A DNA stretch of 32,063 nt from Clostridiales bacterium (GCA_021201535.1 JAJQEU010000039.1:1-32063); one strand, 5' to 3'. Numbered from the stretch's first letter, positions 23,463 to 31,839 are shown. Translations and numbers: made by a program. Notes: generated by a model from the sequence alone, not told the origin.

Positions 23463-24974
23463 TTACCCTGTTTCACACAGTTCATCGAATAAACTCTGCC
23501 CGTCTGATTTTACAATATGAATGGGGACTTGTAAAGCCTTTTCCAGTTCGGGCAGCGTCATATCATCCAGAAAAACATCCTCGCCGCTGCGCAGAAGATT
23601 GCAGGGAAGCAGAAGCTTTTCTCCCAGCTCCTGTCCCTCAAGCTGGTTTTTCAGATCCTGTCCGGTCAGCAGCCCGGACACGGTGATCTTCTCCCCGAAA
23701 AAATCATTCCGGATCGCGTAGACACGAATATCGACGTCGGAGTGAAAGCAGAGAAACTCGGCCGCAAGCTTTCGGAGCAGCGGCGCGGCGAGTTGGCCGG
23801 TCGCTATGGAAACCCGCCTTTTTTCAGGCTGTGCCGTTCCCGCACCGCCGTCGCGATTTCCGTTCTCATACCCGGCTCTCCCGCTCGACATCTCCCTGTC
23901 CGACGCATACATGTCAAACGCATTTTTTCCGGGCATCCCTTCCGCCAGACCGCCTCTTCGCTTCGTCCGGTTCCGTCTCGCCTGACGGAAAAAACTGCGC
24001 CGGCTCCTCTTCTGTACTTCCGGATCCTCCTGCTCGGTACGCAGGCACTCCTCAAACTCCGTCTGCAAAAGACGCATCATACCGACGCCGTTCTCCAGCT
24101 GGGGGTATCCGTCGTACGTCTCCTCCGGCGGAAACGGCTGCTCCGCCAGCAGATACCATTCGTCCGAGGCATGAATAAAATGGCTGCCGTGCTTCTCGCG
24201 GCAGATATCCTGCCACCGGTGAACCGTATCCAGCACACGGCGAGCATCCTCCTTCGTAAAAGACTCCAGCGGATACAGCCCCTCCCGATATTTCGTCAGA
24301 CCGACCGGGACCACGGAAACGCTCTCCATATACGGAAGGAACTCAGCCAGTTCCCGGATGCTGCGTTCCAGCTCCGCGCCGTCATTGATACCCCTGCAGA
24401 GCACGATCTGGCTGTTCATCTCTATCCCCGCCTCATAAAACCGGTGAAGCTTTTCCAACGCCTGTCCCGCAAAACGATTGTGAAGCATTTTGCAGCGCAG
24501 CTCAGGATTCATCGTGTGGACAGATACATTGATCGGCGCGAGCTTGTAGGTGATGATCCGCTCCACATCCTCTTCCTTCATATTCGTTAGCGTCACATAA
24601 TTTCCCTGTAAAAAAGAAAGACGAGAATCATCGTCCTTAAAATACAGCGTGTCGCGCATCCCCGGCGGCATCTGATCGATAAAGCAGAAAATACACTTGT
24701 TACAGCAAGACTTATAATCGTCCATCAGCCCGTTTTCAAACACAATGCCCAGGTCCTCATAATAATCCTTCTCGATCTCAAGCTCCCACTCCTCGCCGTT
24801 TGCCCTGCGGATCAGGACAGTGAGCGCGTCATCGTTGATCAGATAATGATAGTCAAAAACGTCCTGTATCGTTTTCCCGTTTACGGAAAGCAGAATATCC
24901 CCGGGGCAGATCCCGAGTTCATCGGCAATGCTGCCTTTTTCAATTTGATCGATGCGGTGTTCTTTAAAATGCAT
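23463..24974 (-). CDS. DUF512 family radical SAM-like protein with N-terminal PDZ-like domain
   Basis: The 503-residue protein starts with a PDZ-like region (IEKGSIADELGICPGDILLS, 11-30) and then has Cys90, Cys94 and Cys97 in the CxxxCxxC arrangement of radical SAM iron-sulfur enzymes (SCCNKCIFCFIDQ). A TIM-barrel-like part follows, with NYVTLTN, PINVSVHTMNPELR, NSQIVLCRGINDG and VVPVGLTKYR. The C-terminal DUF512 part resumes at about 387 (VSIATGQLAAPLL, then ITVSGLLTGQDL). Between about 320 and 386 is a long Arg/Gly-rich insertion unlike the compact linker I would expect. The reaction of this family is not known to me. In clostridia it commonly precedes der, as here, which hints at a housekeeping role. 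The start is supported by AAAGG. Confidence 0.88.
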   Translation of the reverse strand: MHFKEHRIDQIEKGSIADELGICPGDILLSVNGKTIQDVFDYHYLINDDALTVLIRRANGEEWELEIEKDYYEDLGIVFENGLMDDYKSCCNKCIFCFIDQMPPGMRDTLYFKDDDSRLSFLQGNYVTLTNMKEEDVERIITYKLAPINVSVHTMNPELRCKMLHNRFAGQALEKLHRFYEAGIEMNSQIVLCRGINDGAELERSIRELAEFLPYMESVSVVPVGLTKYREGLYPLESFTKEDARRVLDTVHRWQDICREKHGSHFIHASDEWYLLAEQPFPPEETYDGYPQLENGVGMMRLLQTEFEECLRTEQEDPEVQKRSRRSFFRQARRNRTKRRGGLAEGMPGKNAFDMYASDREMSSGRAGYENGNRDGGAGTAQPEKRRVSIATGQLAAPLLRKLAAEFLCFHSDVDIRVYAIRNDFFGEKITVSGLLTGQDLKNQLEGQELGEKLLLPCNLLRSGEDVFLDDMTLPELEKALQVPIHIVKSDGQSLFDELCETG

Positions 24975-25012
24975 GAATCACGCCTTTCTGTAAACTGTTA
25001 CTTGTGTCTGCC

Positions 25013-25042
25013 AATATAAATAATCTTCCCATGCCTCTTCAA
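25013..25042 (-). promoter_or_regulatory. Promoter candidate for the DUF512-der-plsY-gpsA-dut genes
   Basis: On the minus strand, TTGAAG (25042-25037) and TATATT (25018-25013) are 18 bases apart. The -35 box overlaps the stop region of the antitoxin gene. Start of transcription is expected near 25006, about 30 bases before the ATG. Confidence 0.55.
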
Positions 25043-25317
25043 ACCATATTTTCTTCATCATCTACCTCAATTATTTCATGAGCAACACCTTTACCTTCAT
25101 TGAGAGCAGATATGCCGCGTCGTAAATGCATCATATTGCTTTCGGAATAAAACGGATCAGCTGTCACTTCAAACGGTATACGCTTTTCTCTGCTAACCGT
25201 TTTTGCAAATATTGTAAATGCTGCTGTCATGGTGAGTCCCATATCTGAGCATACCTGCTCCATGTTTCTTTTCAAATCTGCATCCATACGAAAATTAATA
25301 TTTACCGACTGTGCCAT
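25039..25317 (-). CDS. RelB/DinJ-family antitoxin (orphan)
   Basis: The ATG at 25317 follows AAGGAGG by ten bases; a longer open frame to 25380 would include the promoter. The 92-residue protein begins AQSVNINFRMDADLKRNMEQ and continues CSDMGLTMTAAFTIFAKTVS, the ribbon-helix-helix DNA-binding fold of DinJ/RelB antitoxins, then REKRIPFEV, the usual link to the toxin-neutralising tail. No RelE/YafQ-type toxin gene is next to it: downstream is the DUF512 promoter and upstream the oxidoreductase gene. The gene has a near-consensus promoter with an inverted repeat over the -35 box, which fits self-repression. Confidence 0.85.
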   Translation of the reverse strand: MAQSVNINFRMDADLKRNMEQVCSDMGLTMTAAFTIFAKTVSREKRIPFEVTADPFYSESNMMHLRRGISALNEGKGVAHEIIEVDDEENMV

Positions 25318-25341
25318 AAATTCAACACCTCCTTTTTTTGC

Positions 25342-25383
25342 ATTATACTCTTTTGTAATGAAAAATTCAAGCTCTGTCATTAC
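25342..25383 (-). promoter_or_regulatory. Promoter and candidate operator of the antitoxin gene
   Basis: On the minus strand, TTGAAT (25370-25365) and TATAAT (25347-25342) have a 17-base spacer, close to ideal. GTAATGA (25355-25361) and TCATTAC (25377-25383) form an inverted repeat that spans the -35 box, a natural place for a ribbon-helix-helix dimer pair to bind. Confidence 0.7.
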
Positions 25384-25386
25384 AAA

Positions 25387-25418
25387 TGTGGCATAGTCAT
25401 ATACATGACTATGCCACA
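25387..25418 (-). terminator. Perfect 14-bp hairpin after the pyruvate oxidoreductase gene
   Basis: TGTGGCATAGTCAT (25387-25400) and ATGACTATGCCACA (25405-25418) pair fully around a four-base loop. On the minus strand it lies 70 bases beyond the oxidoreductase stop and is followed by TTTGT, a weak T-tract. It most likely ends that transcript and insulates the antitoxin gene. Confidence 0.7.
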
Positions 25419-25487
25419 GCTTTCAAAACCGGAAACAATCCCGATAAAAACACTTTTGACCTTCAACACGTTATCTTTGAATAAAAA

Positions 25488-28400
25488 TTACTCCTCCGCC
25501 CCGTAAAGCTTGATGAGCTTGTTCAGGTAAGCATATCTCTCCTTCGCATTCTGCTCGGAAGCGTCGAACAGCCGCTCCGCTTTCTCCGCATCGAGACGCG
25601 CCAGTGCGTTGTAGCGAACCTCACCGTTCAGGAACGCCTTGTAATCTCCGGACGGAGCCTTGCTGTCCAGGCTGAACGCGTTCTTGCCCTCGGCCGCGAG
25701 CGCCGGATTGTAGCGGAAGTTATGCCAGTAGCCGACCGCAACGGCGTTCTTCTCCTCGGTCTGAGCCTTGCTCATACCGATCTTGATACCGTGGTTGATG
25801 CACGGAGCATAGGCAATAATCAGGGACGGTCCCGGATAAGCCTCCGCCTCCGCGAGAGCCTTCACACACTGATTCATATCAGCACCCATGGCGATCTGTG
25901 CGACATATACATAGCCGTAGCTCATCGCGATGGAAGCAAGGTCTTTCTTTTTAACCTCCTTGCCGCCCGCGGCAAACTGCGCGACCGCGCCGGTCGGCGT
26001 CGCCTTGGAGGACTGTCCGCCTGTATTCGAATACACCTCGGTGTCAAATACCATGATGTTGATATCCTTGCCGGAAGCAAGCACATGATCCACGCCGCCG
26101 AAGCCGATATCATAGGCCCATCCGTCGCCGCCGAATACCCACTGGGATTTCTTTGCGAGGAAGTCCTTCTGCGCAAGGATCTCATGCGCCTTGTCGCAGC
26201 CGCACTCGGTCAGAGCCGCGATCAGCTTCTCCGTCGCCGGTCCGTTCGTCACGCCGCAGCCGTAGGTGTCGAGATACTCTGCAATCGCCTCTTTCACGAA
26301 ATCCTTCTGGGAATTCGCCGCCATATCCTCCAGCTTCTCCTTCAGGCCTTCACGGATCGCATTGTTTGCCAGCAACATACCGTAACCGAACTCAGCCGCG
26401 TCCTCAAACAGGGAGTTGCACCATGCAGGTCCCTTGCCCTCAGCATTCACCGTATACGGGGTGGCCGGCGAGGAATTGCCCCAGATGGAGGAGCATCCGG
26501 TCGCGTTCGCGATATACATCCGGTCGCCGAACAGCTGGGTGATCAGCTTCGCGTAAGGAGTCTCTCCGCAGCCCGCGCACGCGCCCGAGAACTCAAGCAG
26601 CGGCTGTTTGAACTGGGAGCCCTTTACGGTTGTCTCTTTGAATTTCGCCAGAACATCCGGCTTCTCAGAGAGCTCCAGACCATAATCGAAGTATGCCTGT
26701 GTGCCGGCATTCTCCTCGAAGTTCTGCATCGTGATGGCCTGAACCTTGTCCGGGCATACATTGACGCAGGATCCGCATCCGGTACAGTCATAAGCAGATA
26801 CCGTGATCGCGAACTTGTACTGTTTCAGACCGGTCATGTCTTTATAAGTCATACCTGTCGGAGCCGCAGCGGCCTCTTCTTCTGTCATGACAGCCGGGCG
26901 GATGCAGGCGTGCGGGCATACATAGGAGCACTGGTTGCACTGGATGCACTTGTCCACGTTCCATACGGGGATGTCCACGGCCACGCCTCGCTTCTCATAA
27001 GCCGCCGCGCCGGACGGCGTATTGCCAGTCGCATAAGGGGTGAACGCGGATACCGGGAGCGTAATGCCCTGCTGCGCATTGACCTTCTTCTGGATCGTAT
27101 TTACAAAATCTACAACATCCTGACGCTTGCCGGTCGCTGCCGCGCCGGTAAGATCCTCATCCGCCGCGCTCTTCCAGCTCTCCGGAACCTCAATCTTCAC
27201 AAAAGAGGTCGCGCCGGCGTCGATCGCGTCATAGTTCATCTGAACGATCTTGTCGCCCTTCTTGCCGTAGGTGGCCTTGGCAGCCGCCTTCATCAGACGG
27301 TTCGCATCATCCACCGGGATTACCTTCGACAGAGCAAAGAACGCAGACTGCAGAACGGTGTTGATCCGTCCGCCGAGTCCGATCTCCTTGCCGATCTTGA
27401 TGCCGTCGATGGTATAGAACTGAATGTCATTCTCTGCAATGTAGCGCTTCACCTGACCCGGCAGATGCTTCTCCAGCTGATCCATATCCCAGGAGCAGTT
27501 CAGGAGGAAGGTGCCGCCCGGAACCAGATCCTGTACCATATTGTACTTGCGGATATAAGCCGGACAGTGACATGCCACAAAGTTCGCCATGGAAATCAGG
27601 TAGGTGGAGCGGATCGGGTCATTGCCGAAACGCAGATGTGAGATCGTCACACCGCCGGATTTCTTGGAATCATAGTCAAAATATGCCTGCGCATACATGT
27701 CGGTATTGTCGCCGATGATCTTGATCGAGTTCTTATTCGCACCGACGGTACCGTCCGCGCCGAGACCCCAGAACTTGCAGTTGATCGTGCCTGCGGGTGT
27801 CGTGACCGGATTCTCTGTCACCGGGAGGGAGAGATTCGTCACATCATCCGTGATACCGATGGTAAACTGCTTTTTCTCCTTATTATTATATACAGCAATA
27901 ATCTGGCCCGGCGTCGTATCCTTGGAGCCGAGTCCGTAGCGTCCGGTGAAAATCGGAACCGCGTCAAACTTCGTATTCTTCAGAGCGGCGACAACATCCA
28001 GATACAGCGGCTCGCCCATGGCGCCCGGCTCCTTCGTGCGGTCGAGAACATAGATCTGCTTCACGGAATCCGGGATCGCGTCCACAAGTGCATCCGCGCT
28101 GAACGGACGATAGAGGCGAACCTTTACAAGACCAACCTTCTCACCCTTCGCCGCCAGATAATCGATCGTCTCATCGATGGTCTCACAGACGGAACCCATC
28201 GCGATGATCACACGATCCGCGTCCGGAGCGCCGTAGTAATTGAACAGCTTATAGTTCGTGCCGATCTTCTCATTCACCTTGTCCATATAGTCCTGAACGA
28301 TCGCAGGCATGTCGTCATAAGCAACGTTGCACGCCTCACGCGCCTGGAAGAAGATATCCGGGTTCTGTGCGGAACCGTCCTGACGGGGATGGTTCGGATT

Positions 28401-29024
28401 CAGCGCAGAATCGCGGAACGCCTGAATCGCGTCGAGGTCTACGAGATCCTTCAGATCCTCATAATCCCATGTCTCAATCTTCTGGATCTCATGGGATGTA
28501 CGGAAACCGTCAAAGAAATTGATAAACGGCAGTCTGCCCTTGATCGCGGAGCAGTAAGCAACCGGCGTCAGATCCATGACCTCCTGCACACTGGACTCGC
28601 AGAGCATGGCGACACCTGTCTGGCGACATGCATAGACATCGGAATGATCGCCGAAAATACAAAGCGCATGGGTAGCAATCGTACGTGCGGATACATTGAA
28701 CACACCCGGCAGTCTCTCACCCGCGATCTTGTACAGGTTCGGGATCATCAGAAGCAGGCCCTGGGAAGCCGTGTAGGTGGATGTCAGTGCACCTGCACTC
28801 AGGGATCCGTGTACCGCACCAGCAGCGCCGGCCTCGGACTGCATCTCGGTAATCTTGACCGTCTGGCCGAAGATATTCTTCCGGCCGGCTGTCGCCCACT
28901 CATCCGATGCTTCCGCCATCACAGACGAAGGTGTGATCGGATAGATCGCCGCCACATCGGAGTACGCATAGGAAGCATGCGCCGCCGCGTGATTGCCATC
29001 CATGGTTTTCATAGAACGTTTCAT
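25488..29024 (-). CDS. nifJ: Pyruvate:ferredoxin (flavodoxin) oxidoreductase
   Basis: This fused single-chain enzyme (about 1178 residues) converts pyruvate and CoA to acetyl-CoA, CO2 and reduced ferredoxin. This is the central step of clostridial fermentation. The N-terminal domain has YSDVAAIYPITPSSVMAEA and QSEAGAAGAVHGSLSAGALT. Two 4Fe-4S clusters are seen at CIQCNQCSYVCPHAC and CTGCGSCVNVCP. The C-terminal thiamine pyrophosphate domain contains GACAGCGETPYAKL with NATGCSSIWG, then GGDGWAYDIGFGG and DTEVYSNTGGQSSKATPTGA. The start at 29024 is preferred because GGAGG lies seven bases upstream; the ATG two codons earlier is too close to it. A promoter and inverted repeat lie upstream. Confidence 0.97.
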   Translation of the reverse strand: MKRSMKTMDGNHAAAHASYAYSDVAAIYPITPSSVMAEASDEWATAGRKNIFGQTVKITEMQSEAGAAGAVHGSLSAGALTSTYTASQGLLLMIPNLYKIAGERLPGVFNVSARTIATHALCIFGDHSDVYACRQTGVAMLCESSVQEVMDLTPVAYCSAIKGRLPFINFFDGFRTSHEIQKIETWDYEDLKDLVDLDAIQAFRDSALNPNHPRQDGSAQNPDIFFQAREACNVAYDDMPAIVQDYMDKVNEKIGTNYKLFNYYGAPDADRVIIAMGSVCETIDETIDYLAAKGEKVGLVKVRLYRPFSADALVDAIPDSVKQIYVLDRTKEPGAMGEPLYLDVVAALKNTKFDAVPIFTGRYGLGSKDTTPGQIIAVYNNKEKKQFTIGITDDVTNLSLPVTENPVTTPAGTINCKFWGLGADGTVGANKNSIKIIGDNTDMYAQAYFDYDSKKSGGVTISHLRFGNDPIRSTYLISMANFVACHCPAYIRKYNMVQDLVPGGTFLLNCSWDMDQLEKHLPGQVKRYIAENDIQFYTIDGIKIGKEIGLGGRINTVLQSAFFALSKVIPVDDANRLMKAAAKATYGKKGDKIVQMNYDAIDAGATSFVKIEVPESWKSAADEDLTGAAATGKRQDVVDFVNTIQKKVNAQQGITLPVSAFTPYATGNTPSGAAAYEKRGVAVDIPVWNVDKCIQCNQCSYVCPHACIRPAVMTEEEAAAAPTGMTYKDMTGLKQYKFAITVSAYDCTGCGSCVNVCPDKVQAITMQNFEENAGTQAYFDYGLELSEKPDVLAKFKETTVKGSQFKQPLLEFSGACAGCGETPYAKLITQLFGDRMYIANATGCSSIWGNSSPATPYTVNAEGKGPAWCNSLFEDAAEFGYGMLLANNAIREGLKEKLEDMAANSQKDFVKEAIAEYLDTYGCGVTNGPATEKLIAALTECGCDKAHEILAQKDFLAKKSQWVFGGDGWAYDIGFGGVDHVLASGKDINIMVFDTEVYSNTGGQSSKATPTGAVAQFAAGGKEVKKKDLASIAMSYGYVYVAQIAMGADMNQCVKALAEAEAYPGPSLIIAYAPCINHGIKIGMSKAQTEEKNAVAVGYWHNFRYNPALAAEGKNAFSLDSKAPSGDYKAFLNGEVRYNALARLDAEKAERLFDASEQNAKERYAYLNKLIKLYGAEE

Positions 29025-29134
29025 TTCCATTCCTCCTCAAATATTTTTATGAAAGCAACGTCAATAAAGAGTCAGACGGGCAGAATACCTGCACAGACGT
29101 CCGAATACAGAAGAGCTTTCACATATGGTTTTCA

Positions 29135-29202
29135 ATTGATTAAAACATTTTCCCCTATTAATCAATCACTACTATTCTAACTGATTCATTCGTAGAAAAC
29201 AA
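29135..29202 (-). promoter_or_regulatory. Promoter of the pyruvate oxidoreductase gene with start-site inverted repeat
   Basis: On the minus strand, TTGTTT (29202-29197) and TAGAAT (29179-29174) are 17 bases apart. The predicted start (about 29167) abuts a perfect 9-bp inverted repeat (29135-29143 with 29158-29166; 14-base loop). The repeat could be a repressor operator or a 5'-end stem that stabilises the mRNA. Confidence 0.6.
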
Positions 29203-29358
29203 CCAGATTTCACAAAAAGTTCCTCGTTTTTTTTAATTTTTTTTTCGAATTACAAAAATAAATACAAGAAATGGGCATTTGGATGAGTCTGTCGGATTCT
29301 CATCATCCAGAAGTTCAGAAATACAGGATTTGTTTATCCGTGCAATAAAATGTTTATA

Positions 29359-29387
29359 TTGCATCTGCCTGTACAATTGTGTAAAAT
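29359..29387 (+). promoter_or_regulatory. Promoter of the ABC-F gene
   Basis: TTGCAT (29359-29364) and TAAAAT (29382-29387) have a 17-base spacer. Transcription would start near 29394, leaving about 70 bases of leader with AGGAGA before the ATG at 29466. A second, less well spaced pair (TTGTTT, TATATT) lies just upstream. Confidence 0.55.
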
Positions 29388-29465
29388 AAACAGGCACGGA
29401 AATCTCCGGGCAGCAGAGTTTACATTCAGCATAACGAAAAACAGATATTTCAGGAGACGCAAATC

Positions 29466-31106
29466 ATGATCAGTGCAAACAATGTGACATTAAGAATAGG
29501 AAAGAAAGCCCTCTTTGAGGACGTGAATATCAAATTCACCGAGGGCAACTGCTACGGTCTGATCGGAGCGAACGGCGCGGGCAAATCTACTTTTTTAAAA
29601 ATATTAAACGGACAGCTGGAGCCCACGACCGGCAGCATCACGATCACGCCCGGACAGCGTCTCTCCTTCCTGCAGCAGGACCATTTCAAGTATGACGCCT
29701 TCACGGTTCTGGATACCGTCATCATGGGGAATCAGAGACTGTATGACATTATGAAGGAGAAGGACGCGATCTACATGAAGGAGGACTTCACAGATGAGGA
29801 CGGCATCCGTGCCAGCGAGCTCGAGGCGGAGTTTGCCGATATGGACGGATGGAACGCGGAGTCGGACGCCGCCACGCTCTTAAACGGACTGGGCGTAGAG
29901 AACGAACACCATTATGACATGATGAGCGACATGCCCGGCGCCCTGAAGGTAAAGGTGCTCCTGGCACAGGCTCTGTTCGGCAACCCGGACATCCTGCTTC
30001 TCGACGAGCCGACCAACAACCTTGACCTTGATGCCATCGCCTGGCTGGAGGAGTTTCTGATCACCTTCGACAATACGGTCATCGTCGTATCCCATGACCG
30101 TTACTTCTTAAACAAGGTGTGCACGCACATTGCGGATATCGACTATGCGAAGATACAGCTCTACGCCGGCAACTATGATTTCTGGTACGAGTCCAGTCAG
30201 CTGATGATCCGCCAGATGAAGGAGGCCAACAAGAAAAAAGAGGAAAAAATCAAAGAGCTGCAGGAGTTCATCTCCCGCTTCTCTGCCAACGCGTCAAAAT
30301 CCAAACAGGCGACCTCCCGGAAACGCGCACTGGAAAAAATTGAGCTGGATGAGATCAAGCCGTCCAGCCGGAAATATCCCTATATTGACTTCCGTCCCAA
30401 CCGGGAGATCGGAAACGAGGTTCTCTCCGTGGACGGTATCAGCAAGACGATCGACGGCGTGAAAATTCTGGACAATGTCACGTTCACTGTAGGGCGTGAG
30501 GACAAAATCGCCTTTGTCGGCAGTAACGAGTTTGCGAAGACCACCCTGTTCAAAATCATTATGGGTGAGATGGAACCGGACGAGGGCACTTACAAATGGG
30601 GCGTGACCACAAGCCAATCCTGCTTTCCAAAGGATAACACACAGATCTTTGACACTGATCTGGTCATCGTGGACTGGCTGACACAATATTCCGAAATCAA
30701 GGATGCCACCTATGTACGCGGATTTCTCGGCCGTATGCTCTTCCCCGGCGAGGACGGTGTGAAAAAGATGCGCGTGCTCTCCGGCGGCGAGAAGGTGCGC
30801 GTCCTGTTCTCCCGCATGATGATCGAGGGATCCAACGTGCTGATCCTGGATGAGCCAACCGATCATCTCGACATGGAATCCATCACGGCGCTGAATAACG
30901 GCCTGATCAAGTTTCCGGGCGTGCTGCTCTTCGCCTCCCGCGATCACCAGATCGTGCAGACCACGGCCAACCGTATCATTGAGTTCCTGCCGAACGGGAC
31001 ATTTATTGACAAGGTCACTTCCTATGATGAATATCTGGAGAATGATGAGATGGCAAGAAAACGTCAGGTATATACCATGGCAATTACAGATCAAAAGGAT
31101 AATTAA
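29466..31106 (+). CDS. ABC-F family ATPase (YbiT/EttA-like translation factor)
   Basis: This 546-residue soluble protein has two ABC ATPase domains and no membrane helices, as in ABC-F factors that act on the ribosome E site. Domain 1 has Walker A GANGAGKST (35-43), Walker B ILLLDEPTNNLDLD and the switch VSHDRYFL. The charged inter-domain linker (about 255-300) follows. Domain 2 has GSNEFAKTT, VLSGGEKVR and VLILDEPTDHLDME. Several motifs are non-standard: the first signature reads DMPGALK rather than LSGGEK, the second Walker A lacks its glycines, and the second switch is ASRDHQ with Arg in place of His. GSNExAKTT is usual in this subgroup; the signature and switch changes look less common. 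A strong terminator follows. Antibiotic-resistance function is not implied by what I see. Confidence 0.9.
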   Translation: MISANNVTLRIGKKALFEDVNIKFTEGNCYGLIGANGAGKSTFLKILNGQLEPTTGSITITPGQRLSFLQQDHFKYDAFTVLDTVIMGNQRLYDIMKEKDAIYMKEDFTDEDGIRASELEAEFADMDGWNAESDAATLLNGLGVENEHHYDMMSDMPGALKVKVLLAQALFGNPDILLLDEPTNNLDLDAIAWLEEFLITFDNTVIVVSHDRYFLNKVCTHIADIDYAKIQLYAGNYDFWYESSQLMIRQMKEANKKKEEKIKELQEFISRFSANASKSKQATSRKRALEKIELDEIKPSSRKYPYIDFRPNREIGNEVLSVDGISKTIDGVKILDNVTFTVGREDKIAFVGSNEFAKTTLFKIIMGEMEPDEGTYKWGVTTSQSCFPKDNTQIFDTDLVIVDWLTQYSEIKDATYVRGFLGRMLFPGEDGVKKMRVLSGGEKVRVLFSRMMIEGSNVLILDEPTDHLDMESITALNNGLIKFPGVLLFASRDHQIVQTTANRIIEFLPNGTFIDKVTSYDEYLENDEMARKRQVYTMAITDQKDN

Positions 31107-31135
31107 GGAAAACTCCTTACACAGCCTTGTATATG

Positions 31136-31179
31136 AAAAAGGGTATCTGAAACCGTTCATCGTTTCAGATACCCTTTTT
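31136..31179. terminator. Strong bidirectional terminator between ABC-F gene and tmRNA
   Basis: GGGTATCTGAAAC (31141-31153) pairs perfectly with GTTTCAGATACCC (31162-31174) around an eight-base loop, flanked by AAAAA and TTTTT. It ends the plus-strand ABC-F transcript and the minus-strand tmRNA transcript. Confidence 0.92.
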
Positions 31180-31181
31180 AG

Positions 31182-31522
31182 TGGAGATGAGGGGAATCGA
31201 ACCCCTGTCCGAAATCTCAGCCACCGTACTTCTACGAGCGTAGTTGCCGTTTTTTCATTCCCTCCGCCACACACCCGGCAACGGGTTTACAGCTTCAGTA
31301 GCTTCATGATACGCCCATATACGCAAAGCTTAGTATATGTCGTTTCCTGCATGATCGATGCCTGGCTCCCGAAGTGCAGGTGCCTCAGGTCAGACAAGCT
31401 GCAACTAGGCAGCTAATGCTAAATGTCTATCTTCAGCGTTTATTTTTAAGTTTGGCATTTAACGCATCCCATGCGGCTCGCTTCTCCGGCTTTTAAAACC
31501 CCGTCGAAACCAGTACATCCCC
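31182..31522 (-). ncRNA. ssrA: Transfer-messenger RNA (tmRNA)
   Basis: The RNA rescues stalled ribosomes and tags the unfinished protein. On the minus strand it starts GGGGATGTACTGGTTTCGAC at 31522 and ends with GGTTCGATTCCCCTCATCTCC plus A at 31182, giving a 341-nt RNA. The two ends pair as a seven-base acceptor stem (GGGGATG with CATCTCC). The T-arm is clear and CCA is not encoded. The tag frame, from an inferred resume codon GCT at 31437, reads AEDRHLALAA and stops with TAG at 31405. The ALAA end is the usual ClpXP/ClpAP degron. Pseudoknot arms such as GAGGCACCTGCACTTCGGGA are visible after the tag. Confidence 0.95.
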
Positions 31523-31613
31523 GAGTAAAATCGGTGGAATGATGCTGAAGATCGCACTCGATCTGCGATGATATCCTTCATCACGGGCAAATGATAAACC
31601 TATCCGGTCTGAC

Positions 31614-31650
31614 ACAAAAACCCTTCAAAATCCGGGGACTTTAAAGGGTT
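31614..31650 (-). terminator. Terminator after tRNA-Met
   Basis: On the minus strand, AACCCTTTAAA pairs with TTTGAAGGGTT (one mismatch) around a GC-rich loop, followed by TTTTG. It ends the tRNA-Val/tRNA-Met transcript. No clear promoter was found between it and the tmRNA start at 31522, so some read-through may feed tmRNA. Confidence 0.7.
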
Positions 31651-31655
31651 CTCAA

Positions 31656-31729
31656 TAGCGAGAGAGAGACTCGAACTCTCAACCTCCCGGGTATGAACCG
31701 GACGCTCTAGCCAGTTGAGCCATCTCGCC
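31656..31729 (-). tRNA. tRNA-Met (CAT), elongator type
   Basis: The 74-nt cloverleaf begins GGCGAGATGGCTCAACTGG. Its acceptor stem is GGCGAGA with TCTCGCT, the anticodon loop is TTCATAC (anticodon CAT) closed by a TCCGG/CCGGG stem, and the T-arm contains GTTCGAGTC. The sequence matches elongator rather than initiator tRNA, because position 1 pairs with 72 and the initiator GGG/CCC anticodon-stem pairs are absent. CCA is not encoded. Confidence 0.95.
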
Positions 31730-31839
31730 ATAAACTTTTGTGCGCCGATCTCGAAGAGATCGTGTGCATCCGCCGCCAGGCGGTATCACATTTCGCAGCT
31801 CCCGGAATCAGATACCTAAAACTCATTCTTGCTGCGAAA

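Larger units (their letters stand above)
29025..29465. other. AT-rich divergent intergenic region between the pyruvate oxidoreductase and ABC-F genes
   Basis: About 440 bp with no supportable gene. It holds the two divergent promoters listed separately, and an inverted repeat ATTGATTAA (29135-29143) / TTAATCAAT (29158-29166) beginning right at the expected oxidoreductase transcription start. A T-rich tract lies at 29226-29245 and a small GATGAG/CTCATC stem (29283-29306). The oxidoreductase leader is about 140 nt long. Confidence 0.6.

Noticed and set aside
25722-27641. 639-codon open frame on the plus strand
   Set aside because: It is antisense to the pyruvate oxidoreductase gene, has Arg/His/Leu-rich composition typical of a reverse-strand shadow, and shows no domain.
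30294-31274. 326-codon open frame on the minus strand
   Set aside because: It crosses the tmRNA 3' end and terminator and then runs antisense to the ABC-F gene, so it cannot be a real gene.
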